This document shows positions 8,801 to 15,261 of a stretch of 64,000 bases of DNA, piece after piece. Each line of letters starts with the position of its first letter. The first letter of the stretch is position 1. Both the position numbers and the translations under genes were made by a program. A model generated the notes under the pieces. The model had not been told where the DNA came from. It did not search any database and worked only from the letters and a program-made list of their open reading frames with translations. This DNA is from Hymenobacter sp. BT18 (GTDB lineage: Bacteria > Bacteroidota > Bacteroidia > Cytophagales > Hymenobacteraceae), in assembly GCF_012273015.1 (NCBI RefSeq), contig NZ_CP050954.1, positions 1,612,001 to 1,676,000 of the forward strand, written 5' to 3'.

Positions 8801-9378
8801 GCGCTGCGGCCCTCCTTCTCGACCTTGCGCACCAGGCCTGCGCGCTCCAGCACGTCGGCGTCGAAGCCGTTGCGGATGGCATCCTGGTAGAAAGCATCGC
8901 GACGGTCTTCGGCGTGGCCTAGCTGGAATAAGTCCCGAGCAGGCTGCTGAATCTTCCGGGTCTCGGCCCAGCGGTCGGGCATCTTGTTGCCAGCGTAGTA
9001 GGCGGCAGCGTAGGCCAGCGCGATGCGCACCGACTCACGCTCACGCTGCTTCTGCTCGGCTTCAGCCGCGGCCTCGGGCGTCTGCTCGATGTACTCCACC
9101 ACGACGGAGTGGTCGGAGGCAATTTCCTTCACCGCTTCGATGAAGGAGAGGTTCTTGAACTTCATCACGAAGCCAATGCCGTCGCCGGCAGCGCCGCAGC
9201 CGAAGCATTTAAAGATGTTTTTCGCTGGTGAAACAGAGAAGGAAGGCGTGCTTTCGTCGTGGAAGGGGCAGCACGCCTCGTGTTTGTGGCCGCGCGACTT
9301 CAGCTTGACGTAGCGTGAAACAACCGCTAAAACGTCAACCTGGCGTACCTGGTCTATGGTGGACTCTGAGAGGAGCAT
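5848..9378 (-). CDS. Primase-helicase (CHC2 zinc finger, Toprim, P-loop NTPase)
   Basis: 1176 residues. A CHC2-type zinc ribbon typical of DnaG primases is at residues 37-61 (C37, H40, C58, C61). The primase core with a Toprim subdomain follows: the acidic EGN at about 270 and DND at about 314 would bind catalytic metals. The middle (about 400-680) is unassigned and contains an acidic run near 667. A P-loop NTPase has Walker A GPRGAGKS at about 735-742 and a Walker B-like LIWLNEY about 45 residues later, as in phage/plasmid D5-like or DUF927-type helicases. The C-terminal 250 residues are probably a winged-helix DNA-binding region. Fused primase-helicases drive replication of phages and mobile elements. 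It appears to be the last gene of the early operon, followed by a terminator and the origin-like region. Confidence 0.85.
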   Translation of the reverse strand: MLLSESTIDQVRQVDVLAVVSRYVKLKSRGHKHEACCPFHDESTPSFSVSPAKNIFKCFGCGAAGDGIGFVMKFKNLSFIEAVKEIASDHSVVVEYIEQTPEAAAEAEQKQRERESVRIALAYAAAYYAGNKMPDRWAETRKIQQPARDLFQLGHAEDRRDAFYQDAIRNGFDADVLERAGLVRKVEKEGRSAQYFDFFQDRVMFPICDARGRVVAFTGRLIKEPAADAAYKPGKYVNSPDTVWVKGDNLYGLHIAADAIRKAKFAYLVEGNVDVVQCHQKELLNTVAPCGTALTENQIKLLKQYTDRVVIIPDNDPAGMKALHKNAKLLLASGFRVEALLPAEGLDPDDMLKRKLHTPADIEKWVGTTKDYLRGPLLTDCERDAALGGHDKAAAIRRMGEALELIQDDTLRGVYYDDVAGVWPDFKRGYKLVKRGQDGLDKKALASMEDNERLKYFDFGFFEKDDCYYTYEGKGKQIRICTFTMDVLYFVLSQDEPKYVCKFRNMFYKARTTAISTDDFTSVATFRKMVARMGNFIFEGNEEHLNKIKIQKFHGVPEATQPRYMGYNPTGDFTTWANGLLFRGQFIKADMYGIVTLRRPVASIEELKQLHPESQVELAGAKVVLKSGQHLLDEYGAAGIEKMINDGEVDLLSFHYLPFASTLKLTDDDDDDYENERLFMHFEKKGLSFEDWSKLIIKAYGQNGIVMICFYLASLYRDIIFKANGNYFPILNKFGPRGAGKSKAAESLAAMFGRFPEDGINIEGGSTATGVRRYMASVQNGLIWLNEYKNTLPTHVIGMLKGIADGSGKMTGRATGGNETKNYKPRSGAILCGQDLPTKDPALLSRCIICEYSEQEKQRGDREAFSELRQLQLDGYTTSVTCEMLQYRDQMKEYRRREPAVNREIRDLASARMDHAPDDRAVLNTSSILTPIQILQDAGVKMPFTYEEARSILLDRIQLQTQIQATSDDVEQYFQVLTAIIGREVRDGHHFKIQKEGDGITKLFLRVGQVQGMYLAAATRMGITPLSAATVRGYLEKHRFFLEDRKKGVRFSEVPNSTSAMVFNYDMMLEQGIEFDTSVDLATQSGTDDPSRSMMRVTPLTSDNSEELVRKFIDDQSVDQVQHIDTLLRQFNSNVKPHISRDQFVKELMRYTEHPKRTWSLTFSEKMDTIRIDQPF

Positions 9379-9423
9379 AGGGGAAAATCAGAAGGGAAGG
9401 CGGGATAGGAAGCAGGCGGGGGG

Positions 9424-9744
9424 CTATTCAGCGACTGGCTGGGAGAAGTCCAGCTGGCCCGTTGTGTAGCGGTATTCTTTGCCGTAGCGGCGGTTCTGGG
9501 TGTGCTGAGGGCGGTCGTAGTTCAGGTGGCAGCGCTGGCACAGGGCAGCCAGGTTGCCGAAGCGGTTATTGCGCCGGTCGCGGTCTAGGTGGGCCACCGT
9601 GAGAATGACCTTGGAGCCCGTAGCCGGATGCGGTTGGTGGTTCTCAGCTAAGCACCACTCGCAGCGGTTACCAGCCCGGTGGTACCTAATCAGGCGACTG
9701 ATCAGGCTCCACTTGGGGTGATAATTCTTGTAGTCGATGGGCAT
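9424..9744 (-). CDS. HNH endonuclease
   Basis: 106 residues, a compact HNH fold. A zinc-binding C28-x2-C31 pair and a C69-x2-C72-H73 pair frame the catalytic AHLDRDRRNN segment (H52 region, conserved Asn residues) followed by NLAALC. HNH proteins nick or cut DNA; in phages they often lie beside replication or packaging genes. The start shares one base with the stop of the ATPase gene upstream (TGATG). Whether it is a free-standing homing-type nuclease, a recombination enzyme or a packaging nuclease cannot be told. Confidence 0.85.
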   Translation of the reverse strand: MPIDYKNYHPKWSLISRLIRYHRAGNRCEWCLAENHQPHPATGSKVILTVAHLDRDRRNNRFGNLAALCQRCHLNYDRPQHTQNRRYGKEYRYTTGQLDFSQPVAE

Positions 9745-10772
9745 CAGATTGGCCCTCCATTTTCAGCAAAAGCTCCCATCGGCAACTTCCACTGGCCTTC
9801 TGGCAGAATGATGGGCTCGTACCATGTCTCCGATAGTGCGGCCCGGACGTCCTCGTCTTTCACCGGAAAGGGAGTGCCTTTGTCGGCCAGCGCAGTCAGG
9901 CTGATGTTGCGCTTGATGGTGCGGCCGAATCGCTCCTCGTAGTCTACCAGCCGCTGAAACCGGTCTGGGGCAATTAGACGCCAGGTGGCGAATTGATCGG
10001 CCCCGTTGAAAATGCAGCCAGCGCAGGAGCACCGAGACCAACCGAGGCGGTAGCTGGGGTGCGGGTTAATGCGCCACCGCTCCATAATGGCCCATACATC
10101 GGCCTCACTCCACTGATGAACCGGGCGCCAGCGGTCAATATGGCGGCGCAGGCCGGGGCTAGTGCGGGCGTCAGAGTCATCAACCTGGAACCGAGGATAG
10201 CGCGCACGGCCGGGGCTTTCCTGTGCACGCTCACCACAGAGGAATAGTGTGCGGGAATGATTGAAACGCTGCTGATTGCGCAGGGCTGTGCGGGCATTAT
10301 CAATCTTCAGGTAACCTGAGCACCACCTTACCGAGAGCGAGGCAGCAATTTGAGGGAAGGCCAGCCGGGTGCTTTCCTTGCCTCCAGTGCCACCCGTGGT
10401 AATAATCAGGACGGAGCCATCTGGCTGCGGGGCTTCGAAGCTAATGGGTGCTGTGCGACTATTTTCGCGCAGCATCTCCCCTTCGAAGCCTCCGTTTTTC
10501 CAGGTGTAGTACAAGGGTACACCCAGGGCGTGCGCGAATGCCAGGCAGTAGGCGTTGGTGCAGGGCCAGTCCATGAGCGTGGAGTCCAGCCCATCAACCT
10601 TGTGATGCCACAGCTCAATGCGGTTCAGATCAGCCCCGCATTCCAGCAGATGTAGCACGCAGGCAACACTATCCTTGCCACCGCTAAAGGCCACAATGAT
10701 GCGCTTATAGCCACCCAGGTAGACCGGGCACTGAGGCGTATCCAGGAAGTCAAGTTGGGTGATGAGGTTCAT
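9744..10772 (-). CDS. PAPS-reductase-like adenine nucleotide alpha-hydrolase
   Basis: 342 residues. The PP-loop SGGKDS is at residues 30-35, the signature of N-type ATP pyrophosphatases (PAPS/APS reductases, DndC/SspD, tRNA thiolation enzymes). Cys151 (WCSGYLK) and a C248-x-C250-x2-C253 cluster (RCSCAGC) could bind a 4Fe-4S cluster or zinc. A conserved GERAQES follows at about 180-186, as seen in the PAPS-reductase superfamily. Phages commonly carry such proteins; sulfate assimilation is unlikely here because no partner genes are present. A role in nucleic-acid modification, as for DndC, is possible but not shown. Its neighbours are an ASCH protein and an HNH nuclease, with one-base start/stop overlaps on both sides. 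Confidence 0.8.
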   Translation of the reverse strand: MNLITQLDFLDTPQCPVYLGGYKRIIVAFSGGKDSVACVLHLLECGADLNRIELWHHKVDGLDSTLMDWPCTNAYCLAFAHALGVPLYYTWKNGGFEGEMLRENSRTAPISFEAPQPDGSVLIITTGGTGGKESTRLAFPQIAASLSVRWCSGYLKIDNARTALRNQQRFNHSRTLFLCGERAQESPGRARYPRFQVDDSDARTSPGLRRHIDRWRPVHQWSEADVWAIMERWRINPHPSYRLGWSRCSCAGCIFNGADQFATWRLIAPDRFQRLVDYEERFGRTIKRNISLTALADKGTPFPVKDEDVRAALSETWYEPIILPEGQWKLPMGAFAENGGPI

Positions 10773-11164
10773 TAGTAGCGTAAATCAGTCCAGCAGATCA
10801 GCTGGCCGGTGAAAGGGAGGCCGTGGTTGTTGTCGAACCATTCTTGCAGTTCGTAGAAGTCGCCGAAACCATCACGTCGGGCCAGCTCCTGGCACTCTAG
10901 TGGCGTCAGCTCACGACCATCAAGGAGCATTACTGTCCGGTACTTCCACCCGCCCGGCCCCTGAAAGGCAATTCTCTTAATACCCACCTCCTGCACCACC
11001 TTAGCCGTGGCGTCCTCCCGAATCTTAGTCATGTCGTGCCGGCGCACGTTTCGGTAGAATTGGATGGGCCTTCCTACTTTCCATCGGTTGCCCTTGCGGA
11101 TGGTATGGGGCTTCGTCCCTTCTGCTACAGAAGAGACGAAGCGTTCTTGGAAGCCGAGAATCAT
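10772..11164 (-). CDS. ASCH-domain protein
   Basis: 130 residues. The N-terminal pattern (FQERFVSSVAEGTKPHTIRK) followed by GRPIQFY and a mixed alpha/beta body is typical of small ASCH proteins (YqfB-like), a PUA-related fold that binds RNA or acts on modified nucleosides. Some members hydrolyse N4-acetylcytidine; the activity here is unknown. It overlaps its upstream neighbour by four bases (ATGA) and the PP-loop gene by one base, so it is translated with them. The pairing with a PP-loop ATPase suggests a shared nucleotide-related job (inference). Confidence 0.75.
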   Translation of the reverse strand: MILGFQERFVSSVAEGTKPHTIRKGNRWKVGRPIQFYRNVRRHDMTKIREDATAKVVQEVGIKRIAFQGPGGWKYRTVMLLDGRELTPLECQELARRDGFGDFYELQEWFDNNHGLPFTGQLICWTDLRY

Positions 11165-11337
11165 TTATCGTTAGCCGTAGCAGCGCCGGCCTTCAAAGAG
11201 GCGCGTTGATTGTCAATTATTTCGAGCAGCGCCGGTACACAATCAGCTAAGTCAGCAACGTCTGTGAAGTCCAGGAATTGGTGTATTGCAATAGAGCGGG
11301 CCTTAGCCTCCATCTCATTCAATTCTTTGATATCCAT
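11161..11337 (-). CDS. Small hypothetical acidic protein
   Basis: 58 residues, mostly helical and acidic (MDIKELNEMEAKARS start). The ATG at 11337 is chosen because a longer reading from 11430 would begin inside the neighbouring gene with an unusual basic leader. Its stop overlaps the ASCH start in an ATGA. No recognised domain; typical of short early phage genes. Confidence 0.5.
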   Translation of the reverse strand: MDIKELNEMEAKARSIAIHQFLDFTDVADLADCVPALLEIIDNQRASLKAGAATANDK

Positions 11338-11348
11338 TTCAAGAAGGG

Positions 11349-11582
11349 CTAAAAAGTGGGCGCTACGCCTCGCAGCAGCAGCGTGATTCTGATAAGGCCC
11401 ACGGTGGGCCGGCCGCAAACGCCGGCCCATCCGGGGTAATTGGTACCGAGGCGCCGCTGCCGTTCATCATCCAGCTGGCAGATGTGGCGGAGCTGGCGAC
11501 CGAGCTTCTGAAGGTGCTCGGTGTCTTGGGTTTCAAATCCGAGCCGGATGTTGTCCCAGAGGTCGGTGGTGCTCTGGTTCAT
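11349..11582 (-). CDS. Small hypothetical protein
   Basis: 77 residues, not recognised. The N-terminal half is a charged helix (LWDNIRLGFETQDTEHLQKL); the C-terminal half is more hydrophobic and Arg-rich. It lies 3 bases downstream of the next gene in the same strand and belongs to the row of short overlapping genes of the element. Confidence 0.45.
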   Translation of the reverse strand: MNQSTTDLWDNIRLGFETQDTEHLQKLGRQLRHICQLDDERQRRLGTNYPGWAGVCGRPTVGLIRITLLLRGVAPTF

Positions 11583-11585
11583 GGC

Positions 11586-11801
11586 TCAATCTTCCACGGT
11601 CTTATCATTCTTCAGCAACTCCTTGATGCGCCGGTCACGGGCTGCTTTGCTGGGGAAATTGGATTCGAGCTGGTACCACTCGCGGCGCAGGCCCTGCTTG
11701 GCTTTGATGAAGTAGTTATACCCGAAGCCTTGCTGATTTTCACCAGCGCGAATAATGGTGAAGCCTGATTTCAGAAGCTTATGCTGATCGGATGTATGCA
11801 T
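11586..11801 (-). CDS. Small hypothetical protein
   Basis: 71 residues, basic, with a compact alpha/beta look (GFTIIRAGENQQGFGYNYFI followed by a basic helix rich in Lys/Arg). No known domain. It is spaced 2-3 bases from its neighbours and is part of the early operon. Confidence 0.5.
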   Translation of the reverse strand: MHTSDQHKLLKSGFTIIRAGENQQGFGYNYFIKAKQGLRREWYQLESNFPSKAARDRRIKELLKNDKTVED

Positions 11802-11803
11802 AG

Positions 11804-12019
11804 CTAAGTGGTTTTGACTTTAGCAGTCGGTGCAGGCGTTTCCCGGTCTTGGCTGGGGGCGAGCTTCTTGACGCAGGCCTGGCAGGTGAGCAGCACGGCC
11901 ATGCTCACGATGGTGAGCCACTGGCACCAATTCTCATTCCGCGTCCAGGTAGCGATAAAGCGCGTCTTCTCCTGGCGGTATTTGGCAATCTGGCGGTTGC
12001 GCGTTGGCTGCTTCCTCAT
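11804..12019 (-). CDS. Small single-pass membrane protein
   Basis: 71 residues. A very basic N-terminus (about 29 residues with 9 Lys/Arg) precedes one hydrophobic segment (WLTIVSMAVLLTCQACV, about residues 34-50) and a Pro/Lys tail. The topology suggests the basic end stays in the cytoplasm. It overlaps the upstream gene by four bases (ATGA). Small membrane proteins in this position in phages can be holins or superinfection-exclusion factors; nothing in the sequence decides this. Confidence 0.5.
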   Translation of the reverse strand: MRKQPTRNRQIAKYRQEKTRFIATWTRNENWCQWLTIVSMAVLLTCQACVKKLAPSQDRETPAPTAKVKTT

Positions 12020-12348
12020 GCTGCCTGCCCTCCTTTCGCGGCATCACGAGCCTCAATTTCCGCGAGGCGCCGCGCAACAATGGTTTCGGGCGTGATGATC
12101 GGCAGGATGTTCTCATCCTGCAGCTGCTGCTCAATTTCCGCCCACAACTGCGCTACTTCAGCCAGCCGAAGCTGTCCTAAGAGGGCGCGTTTTGAGTTGA
12201 GGGTTTCGCGCAGCTCCTGCTGGTCGCGCCGTATCTGAGCCATCTCCTCGGGAGTGGCGTGGTCGGTGACCAGCTCAATGCTGGCCAGCTCTCCCCGCAG
12301 GTGCTCTATGTCGCCTGCGAGGCGGATTTTTGGATCCTTCGTGCTCAT
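12016..12348 (-). CDS. Small coiled-coil protein
   Basis: 110 residues, almost entirely helical with heptad-like spacing (for example residues 14-60 and 65-100), acidic overall. No known domain. It is in the row of small genes between the regulator and the replication genes and overlaps the membrane-protein gene by four bases. Confidence 0.5.
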   Translation of the reverse strand: MSTKDPKIRLAGDIEHLRGELASIELVTDHATPEEMAQIRRDQQELRETLNSKRALLGQLRLAEVAQLWAEIEQQLQDENILPIITPETIVARRLAEIEARDAAKGGQAA

Positions 12349-12377
12349 TGATCGATTTGCAGTTGAAGGGTGAATGA

Positions 12378-12602
12378 TTAAAAAAGGCTCGGGGTGAGCA
12401 GGCTATTCATGTCCTGCTGCTTGGCTGCTATTTGCTGCTGCTTAGCGGTGATGGCATCTCGGTAGCGTTGGATGGTGGAGGGCCGCAGTCGGTTGGCAAT
12501 AGCATCCTCCAGCGTCGCCTCCACCACCTTCAGCTCCGTCTCCAGGGTGGCCTTATCTTCCCGGAGGGCCCGCATTTTCTCGGAAATGATGTCCGTACTC
12601 AT
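12378..12602 (-). CDS. Small coiled-coil protein
   Basis: 74 residues from the ATG at 12602, which forms an ATGA overlap with the stop of the upstream gene and is therefore preferred over the ATG at 12641. The sequence is one long amphipathic helix with Glu/Lys heptads and a Gln-rich stretch (AKQQQIAAKQQD). It resembles the neighbouring small helical proteins; function unknown. Confidence 0.5.
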   Translation of the reverse strand: MSTDIISEKMRALREDKATLETELKVVEATLEDAIANRLRPSTIQRYRDAITAKQQQIAAKQQDMNSLLTPSLF

Positions 12603-12796
12603 GCTGCTAGTGCTTGGAAGGATTGCAGGTGGCTGGTGCACGTCTCCAGCTCAGCCTCCAATTCTTGTTTGTGAAATCGGTAGTAGGTCTCGTGCCCTTG
12701 TTCGATGAGCGCTAGGTGCTGCTCTTCCAGCGCCGCGAGGCGGGCTCTTAGCCCTTCCTCCCACTGCTCCAGTTCGGATCGGAATAGCATCTTCAT
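12599..12796 (-). CDS. Small coiled-coil protein
   Basis: 65 residues from the ATG at 12796 (MKMLFRSELEQWEE), chosen because it overlaps the upstream stop as ATGA. Helical throughout with charged heptads. It may have arisen by duplication with the other small helical genes of this row, but the identity is too low to say by eye. Confidence 0.5.
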   Translation of the reverse strand: MKMLFRSELEQWEEGLRARLAALEEQHLALIEQGHETYYRFHKQELEAELETCTSHLQSFQALAA

Positions 12797-13047
12797 GCTG
12801 CTACCTCCTCGACTTCTTCCTGCAGCAATTGAATCGCTGCCTTCTGCTGGCCAGTCATCATCGACAGCCAATCCTTCAGCAGTTCTACCTCAAGCACCGA
12901 CATCTCCTTGCGGCTGTCGTTGTTCATGATCTGGATGAAGCGGTGCATCGTCATGCCCCCCAGCTTCTCCAGCAGCTCTTGGGTGGGCTTCATGGCGGAA
13001 ATGCCGTACTGGAGCAGAATTTCCCGAAGCCTGTTTTTGACTTTCAT
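12793..13047 (-). CDS. Hypothetical small protein, first gene of the element's early operon
   Basis: 84 residues, helical, basic N-terminus (MKVKNRLREILLQYGIS) and acidic C-terminus (LLQEEVEEVAA). The first half (ILLQYGISAMKPTQELLEKLG) has the look of a short DNA-binding or dimerisation helix pair, but no clear helix-turn-helix can be assigned. It is the promoter-proximal gene of the minus-strand operon facing the regulator at 13217, the place where phages often carry a second regulator (Cro/CII-like); that role is inference. Confidence 0.5.
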   Translation of the reverse strand: MKVKNRLREILLQYGISAMKPTQELLEKLGGMTMHRFIQIMNNDSRKEMSVLEVELLKDWLSMMTGQQKAAIQLLQEEVEEVAA

Positions 13048-13120
13048 AAAGAAATTGTTGGGTTGAAGGTGAATTACTGGCCTATCTTTTGTGAGATGGC
13101 CCGCTAACTCATACGAGATA

Positions 13121-13142
13121 ACTAGACAAAAGTGTCTAGTTA
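13121..13142. promoter_or_regulatory. Perfect 9-bp palindrome in the divergent promoter region (operator candidate)
   Basis: AACTAGACA-AAAG-TGTCTAGTT: two perfect 9-base arms with a 4-base spacer, midway between the divergent starts at 13047 and 13217. A near copy occurs at 5268-5287. A weaker inverted repeat (GCACA / TGTGC) lies at about 13199-13213, just before the regulator start. This is the expected place for autoregulation and control of the early operon by the regulator. Confidence 0.65.
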
Positions 13143-13216
13143 AACGGACAAAACAAAATTATATGGTCAAAACTGTACTGAATAGCAGACACATTACTGC
13201 ACATTTTTGTGCGGTT

Positions 13217-13567
13217 ATGCATAGAGGCGAAATCGTTAAGAAGGTGATTGACGAGAGCGGCTACACGGTCTCGTGGCTGGCAGGTAAAATCAACCGCGCT
13301 CGGTCTCAGCTATATGTGGACTTTCAGAACCCGCTGCTCTCCATCGACGTCATCCTGAGCATCGGCAAAGCCATCAAGCACGACTTCTCGAAGGAGTTTC
13401 GGGAAATACCCTTCAACCCCATCGCAGCACAGGAAAACGCCCCTGGCTACTCTACTGCGTACCAGCAGTGCCGCGACGAGCTGGTCGAGGCCCAGCGCAA
13501 GCTGATCCAGGCCATGAATGAGCTGGAAGAATACCGTAGAACATTTGGCTCCCTGCCTACTAGCTAA
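13217..13567 (+). CDS. Small helix-turn-helix-like regulator, probable repressor of the element
   Basis: 116 residues from the ATG at 13217 (MHRGEIVKKVIDESG); a longer reading from 13091 would run through the palindrome and is less likely. Residues 1-62 read like an Xre/phage-repressor HTH: a first helix (GEIVKKVIDESGY), a turn (TVSWLAGKINRARSQLY as HTH pair) and a stabilising helix (SIDVILSIGKAI). The C-terminal 50 residues form a coiled coil (RDELVEAQRKLIQAMNELEE), probably for dimerisation. It is the only plus-strand control gene in the element and faces the early operon across a palindrome. Confidence 0.6.
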   Translation: MHRGEIVKKVIDESGYTVSWLAGKINRARSQLYVDFQNPLLSIDVILSIGKAIKHDFSKEFREIPFNPIAAQENAPGYSTAYQQCRDELVEAQRKLIQAMNELEEYRRTFGSLPTS

Positions 13568-13803
13568 TGACCACAACCACTCCCACCACCTTCGCTGCGG
13601 CCCTCGCGGCCAACGCCCTGTACTTTGTCGACGAGGACGGGCATAAAGTAGAAGGAGCCGGCCACGAGTTACTCGCAGTCGGCTCCCCTGTGTGGGCCCA
13701 TGTAAAAAATGCTGGAGAGTGGTTCGTCGAGCCGCTGGCCCAGGTGCGCGACATCCTAGCGCCGCGTTATGCCCGCGTTTTTGAGGACTTCATTTCCCTG
13801 TAA
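13567..13803 (+). CDS. Hypothetical small protein after the regulator
   Basis: 78 residues, not recognised. Its ATG overlaps the regulator's stop by one base (TAATG), so the two are co-translated. The middle has a compact beta-rich part (YFVDEDGHKVEGAGHELLAV). A companion or antagonist of the regulator is possible. It is the last gene of the element before host sequence. Confidence 0.5.
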   Translation: MTTTTPTTFAAALAANALYFVDEDGHKVEGAGHELLAVGSPVWAHVKNAGEWFVEPLAQVRDILAPRYARVFEDFISL

Positions 13804-13865
13804 TTTCCCTAAGTGGGGCTAATAGGCTGATATTCAGTGTCGACAACACATCCTTATGCGACCAC

Positions 13866-13902
13866 AAAAAAGGCCTCTAGCATTGCGCTAGAGGCCTTTT
13901 TT
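13866..13902. terminator. Bidirectional rho-independent terminator
   Basis: A 10-base stem (13872-13881 with 13887-13896), 5-base loop, A-run on the left and T-run on the right. It ends the regulator operon on the plus strand and can also stop the acetyltransferase transcript coming from the right. Confidence 0.85.
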
Positions 13903-13917
13903 ATTTTCAGGCTCTGG

Positions 13918-14418
13918 TTATTCTACACCTACCGTGGTGCTGCGGCGCTCCAGCAGCGCCGTGTTGCGCCACACCCCACGCATCTGCCCAATTCGCTCCC
14001 GCTGCCCGATCAGCCGAAAGCCGGCGGCCTGGTGCAGGCGGATGCTGGGCTCGTTTTCCGGAAATATCCCTGCCTGCAGCGTCCAGATGCCGTTGTGTTC
14101 TGACTCTGTAACCAAGGCCTGCAGAAGCTGGCGGCCTACCCCTTTACCCTGAGCGGCGGTGGCAATATACACGCTCACTTCGGCCACGCCCGCATACACG
14201 CAACGGCCCGAAACCGGCGTTAGGGCCGCCCAGCCCAGCACCTCGTCCTCGGCGCCAAGGGCGACCAAACGGCTGTGCTGATGGTGAGCGGCGTCCCAGG
14301 CCTCCCAACTGGGGGCCTCCGTTTGAAAGGTGGCATTCCCAGTGGCAATGCCTTGCTCATAGATAGCGCGTACCGCGGGCCAGTGCGCGGCAGTGAGAGG
14401 AAGCAGACGAATATTCAT
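13918..14418 (-). CDS. GNAT N-acetyltransferase, phosphinothricin acetyltransferase-like
   Basis: 166 residues, full GNAT length. Motif A with the acetyl-CoA loop is AAQGKGVGRQLL (Q/RxxGxG/A type) at about 94-105, preceded by the EVSVYIA strand; the later GIFPENEPSIRLHQAAGF segment is typical of the PAT/YncA/MddA group, which acetylate phosphinothricin, methionine sulfone or similar amino-acid analogues. The exact substrate is unknown. It marks the first host-like gene after the element. The upstream neighbour on the same strand lies 8 bases away. Confidence 0.85.
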   Translation of the reverse strand: MNIRLLPLTAAHWPAVRAIYEQGIATGNATFQTEAPSWEAWDAAHHQHSRLVALGAEDEVLGWAALTPVSGRCVYAGVAEVSVYIATAAQGKGVGRQLLQALVTESEHNGIWTLQAGIFPENEPSIRLHQAAGFRLIGQRERIGQMRGVWRNTALLERRSTTVGVE

Positions 14419-14426
14419 AGCGAAAT

Positions 14427-15200
14427 TTAATAAGCCCGGCGCAACATATCGGCGTAGGCATTGGGTAACGAACTTTCCTCTACCGCCTGAGCTGCTTGCT
14501 CTACGTCGTAAGGGACGCGCACCAGCGTGCTGCGCAGGCCATCGGGCTGGCCGAGGTCGGTCGTCTCGTCGAGGTGAAGCAGCAGGTAAGCCGCCTGCGG
14601 ATTGCCATCCTTGGGTTTGCCTACCGAGCCGATGTTGAGGGCGTGGCGGTAGCGGGTCTTGCCTGCATGCTCGTAGGCCAGGGCCCGGTGAAAGGGCTTG
14701 TGCGTATGGCCAAAGAGAAGCACATCGGCACGGGCATCGGCCAGCACCCGCAGCAAGCTTTCCTCGGGCCGGTCTTCAAACAGGTATTCGTTGATGCGGC
14801 GCGGGGAGCCGTGCACCATCAGCAAACTTAGCGTGCAGGGTTCCTCGGCAAACTCCAGGCGCAGGTGCTTGGGCAGGTAGCGCAAGTAGCGGCGTTCGGC
14901 TTCGCCCACGGTGGCATTGGTGAAGGCTATGCTCTGGGCGCCCAGCTGCTGGTCTTCCTCCGTTTTGTAGGCGCACCCACATTCACCGCTCCCCAGTCCA
15001 ATTCCCTGGTCATAGTTGCCCGCTATGGTGGGAATGCCGCGCCGCCTGATTTCGGCAATTACTTCGTTGGGCCAGGGGGCGTAGCCCACCAAATCACCCA
15101 GACAGAAGATCATATCGGGTTGCCGCTGGTCGATATCGGCTAACACCGCTTGCAGGGCCGGCAGATTGCCGTGCACATCGGAGAAAAAAGCAATAGTCAT
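14427..15200 (-). CDS. Metallophosphoesterase, YfcE/MJ0936-like
   Basis: 257 residues from the ATG at 15200 (MTIAFFSDVHGN); the 49-residue extension upstream lies in the intergenic region and is rejected. Metal-binding motifs are in order: SDVHGN (7-12), GDLVGY, GNYD, HGSPR and GHTH. The family hydrolyses phosphodiesters or phosphoprotein/nucleotide substrates in the cytoplasm with two metal ions. An unusual Cys-containing insertion (GECGCAYK) follows the GNYD motif. It probably shares an operon with the GNAT gene. Confidence 0.85.
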   Translation of the reverse strand: MTIAFFSDVHGNLPALQAVLADIDQRQPDMIFCLGDLVGYAPWPNEVIAEIRRRGIPTIAGNYDQGIGLGSGECGCAYKTEEDQQLGAQSIAFTNATVGEAERRYLRYLPKHLRLEFAEEPCTLSLLMVHGSPRRINEYLFEDRPEESLLRVLADARADVLLFGHTHKPFHRALAYEHAGKTRYRHALNIGSVGKPKDGNPQAAYLLLHLDETTDLGQPDGLRSTLVRVPYDVEQAAQAVEESSLPNAYADMLRRAY

Positions 15201-15261
15201 GCTGCAGAAAAGTAGATGGTAGCCCAGGCTGGGGCCGGGTGAGCAGCCCCAACGCTTGATT

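Noticed and set aside
7336-8922. A 528-residue plus-strand reading frame opposite the primase-helicase
   Set aside because: It lies wholly antisense to a gene with clear motifs, has a His/Val/Leu/Gln-rich composition typical of a GC-rich shadow frame, and no recognisable domain.
13091-13216. A longer start for the HTH-like regulator
   Set aside because: It would place the perfect palindrome inside the coding region; the ATG at 13217 gives a normal HTH start.
13804-13917. Attachment site at the right end of the element
   Set aside because: No tRNA gene or direct repeat of the element's other end can be seen because the left end lies outside the window.
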